This document shows positions 4,516 through 5,094 of a stretch of 5,094 nucleotides of DNA, one piece after another. Source of the stretch: Thermoproteota archaeon (GTDB lineage Archaea; Thermoproteota; Korarchaeia; Korarchaeales; Korarchaeaceae). The stretch lies in assembly GCA_011042755.1 (NCBI GenBank), contig DRBY01000102.1, positions 1 to 5,094 of the forward strand, written 5' to 3'. The notes under the pieces are model-generated. The model worked only from the letters and a program-made list of their open reading frames with translations, did not search any database and had not been told where the DNA came from. Within the stretch, counting starts at the first letter, position 1; each line of letters begins with the position of its first letter. A program made the translations under genes and the position numbers.

Positions 4516-5094
4516 TCAGATCGAGAGCGGAGACGTGAGGATCAGCAGGGAGATGTATGCTGCGACTCCTATCACCTTTCTGCTCTTGGATAGCGGACTC
4601 ACCTCATCTAGGGGAGGGGGGTGCTTGGACAGCATGAAGAACGCAATCAGCAGCGCCATTAAGGGGCTGTACGGCACCGCGAGTATTACGGCTACTACCC
4701 CGAGCGCCAGCCTAGCCTTGGGATTCGGCAACAACGCGTAAGCGACATGGCCTCCGTCGAGCTGACCGGCGGGGAGGAGGTTTAGAAACGTGAGAACCAG
4801 GCCTACCCACCCAGCAAAAGCGATTGGAGACATTATGATCGTCATGCCTTCAGGGTGCGAGAGTAATCGCTGAATTATGTCGAAGAGTAGAGGTGTCGGA
4901 ACAAACTGCAGTCCCTCCTCTTTCGCCAGCTGAATCGCTTCCTCTATTGGGATTAGTGGTGAGGTCAAGATCCCTATCACGCTTATCACTACCGCTGGAA
5001 TGAAGCCAGCTAGCGGTCCTGAAAATCCTAGGTCGAAGATCTCGTCGCGATTTATCGGGATCTTCGCGCTCCTTATGACGGCGCCAAACGTCCC
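4516..5094 (-). CDS. Site-2 protease family protein (peptidase M50), C-terminal 192 residues; 5' end beyond the right edge
   Basis: The frame stays open from the TGA at 4518-4516 to the window edge. The GTG at 4989 is an internal valine codon, since the 35 codons upstream encode clear family sequence: GTFGAVI (1-7 of the fragment) and IFDLGFSGPLAGF (19-31). The second metal motif NLLPAGQLDGGH (105-116) carries the aspartate (D113) that completes the zinc site in the membrane. The HExxH half-site must lie just outside the window. Hydrophobic segments at about 24-44, 89-111, 128-155 and 173-190 mark an integral membrane protein. The loop KHPPPLDE (157-164) is typical of the archaeal/plant-plastid S2P branch. 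Such proteases cut transmembrane segments of substrates, in other organisms often regulators. No substrate partner is visible here. The gene converges on the CoA-binding protein gene with a 12-bp gap. Confidence 0.92.
   Translation of the reverse strand, partial: GTFGAVIRSAKIPINRDEIFDLGFSGPLAGFIPAVVISVIGILTSPLIPIEEAIQLAKEEGLQFVPTPLLFDIIQRLLSHPEGMTIIMSPIAFAGWVGLVLTFLNLLPAGQLDGGHVAYALLPNPKARLALGVVAVILAVPYSPLMALLIAFFMLSKHPPPLDEVSPLSKSRKVIGVAAYISLLILTSPLSI

Noticed and set aside
87..4611. Repeated ACCTCATCTAG at about 86-96 and about 4601-4611
   Set aside because: An 11-bp match between two coding regions in a 5-kb window is plausibly chance, with no flanking similarity.
4472..4741. Plus-strand open frame opposite the site-2 protease gene
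   Set aside because: The opposite strand encodes the clear M50 motif NLLPAGQLDGGH, and this frame has no motif of its own.

Overview
The window looks like part of a TACK-lineage (Thermoproteota, Korarchaeota or related) archaeal chromosome, probably from a thermophile. The signs are a gene for ribosomal protein eS25, which occurs in crenarchaea-type archaea and eukaryotes but not in typical Euryarchaeota; GTG and TTG starts alongside ATG; TATA-type promoter boxes about 26 bp from start codons (leaderless transcripts); AGG/AGA arginine codons; and very tight gene packing. The species cannot be named from this sequence.

Layout from left to right. (1) Minus strand, 1-1502: a gene labelled in databases as cyclic 2,3-diphosphoglycerate synthetase (a COG2403-type P-loop protein), then, overlapping by 4 nt, the first 56 codons of a creatininase-family amidohydrolase that runs off the left edge. 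(2) Plus strand, 1570-2556: thiL, thiamine-monophosphate kinase, divergent from the first pair and sharing a 58-67 bp promoter region with it. (3) Minus strand, 2545-3635: a cyclophilin-like (TM1367/DUF369-type) protein followed by a metallo-beta-lactamase-fold hydrolase, joined by a TTGA start/stop overlap. The hydrolase gene and thiL converge and overlap by 12 bp at their stop codons, inside a perfect 9-bp inverted repeat. (4) Minus strand, 3734-3973: a short ribosomal protein eS25. (5) Plus strand, 4069-4503: a small CoA-binding (YccU-like) protein, divergent from eS25. (6) Minus strand, 4516-5094: the C-terminal part of a site-2 protease (peptidase M50), whose 5' end lies beyond the right edge.

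Every stretch over 100 bp is explained by a gene; all intergenic gaps are under 100 bp. There are no RNA genes, mobile elements or CRISPR arrays. The genes do not form one obvious pathway. They are mostly housekeeping or poorly characterised conserved archaeal families. I found no convincing sign of a new multi-gene system. The most interesting points are the mirror-image stop-codon hairpin, the symmetrical divergent promoter, the uncertain function of the 'cPGS' protein coupled to a creatininase-family gene, and the uncharacterised cyclophilin-like/hydrolase pair.
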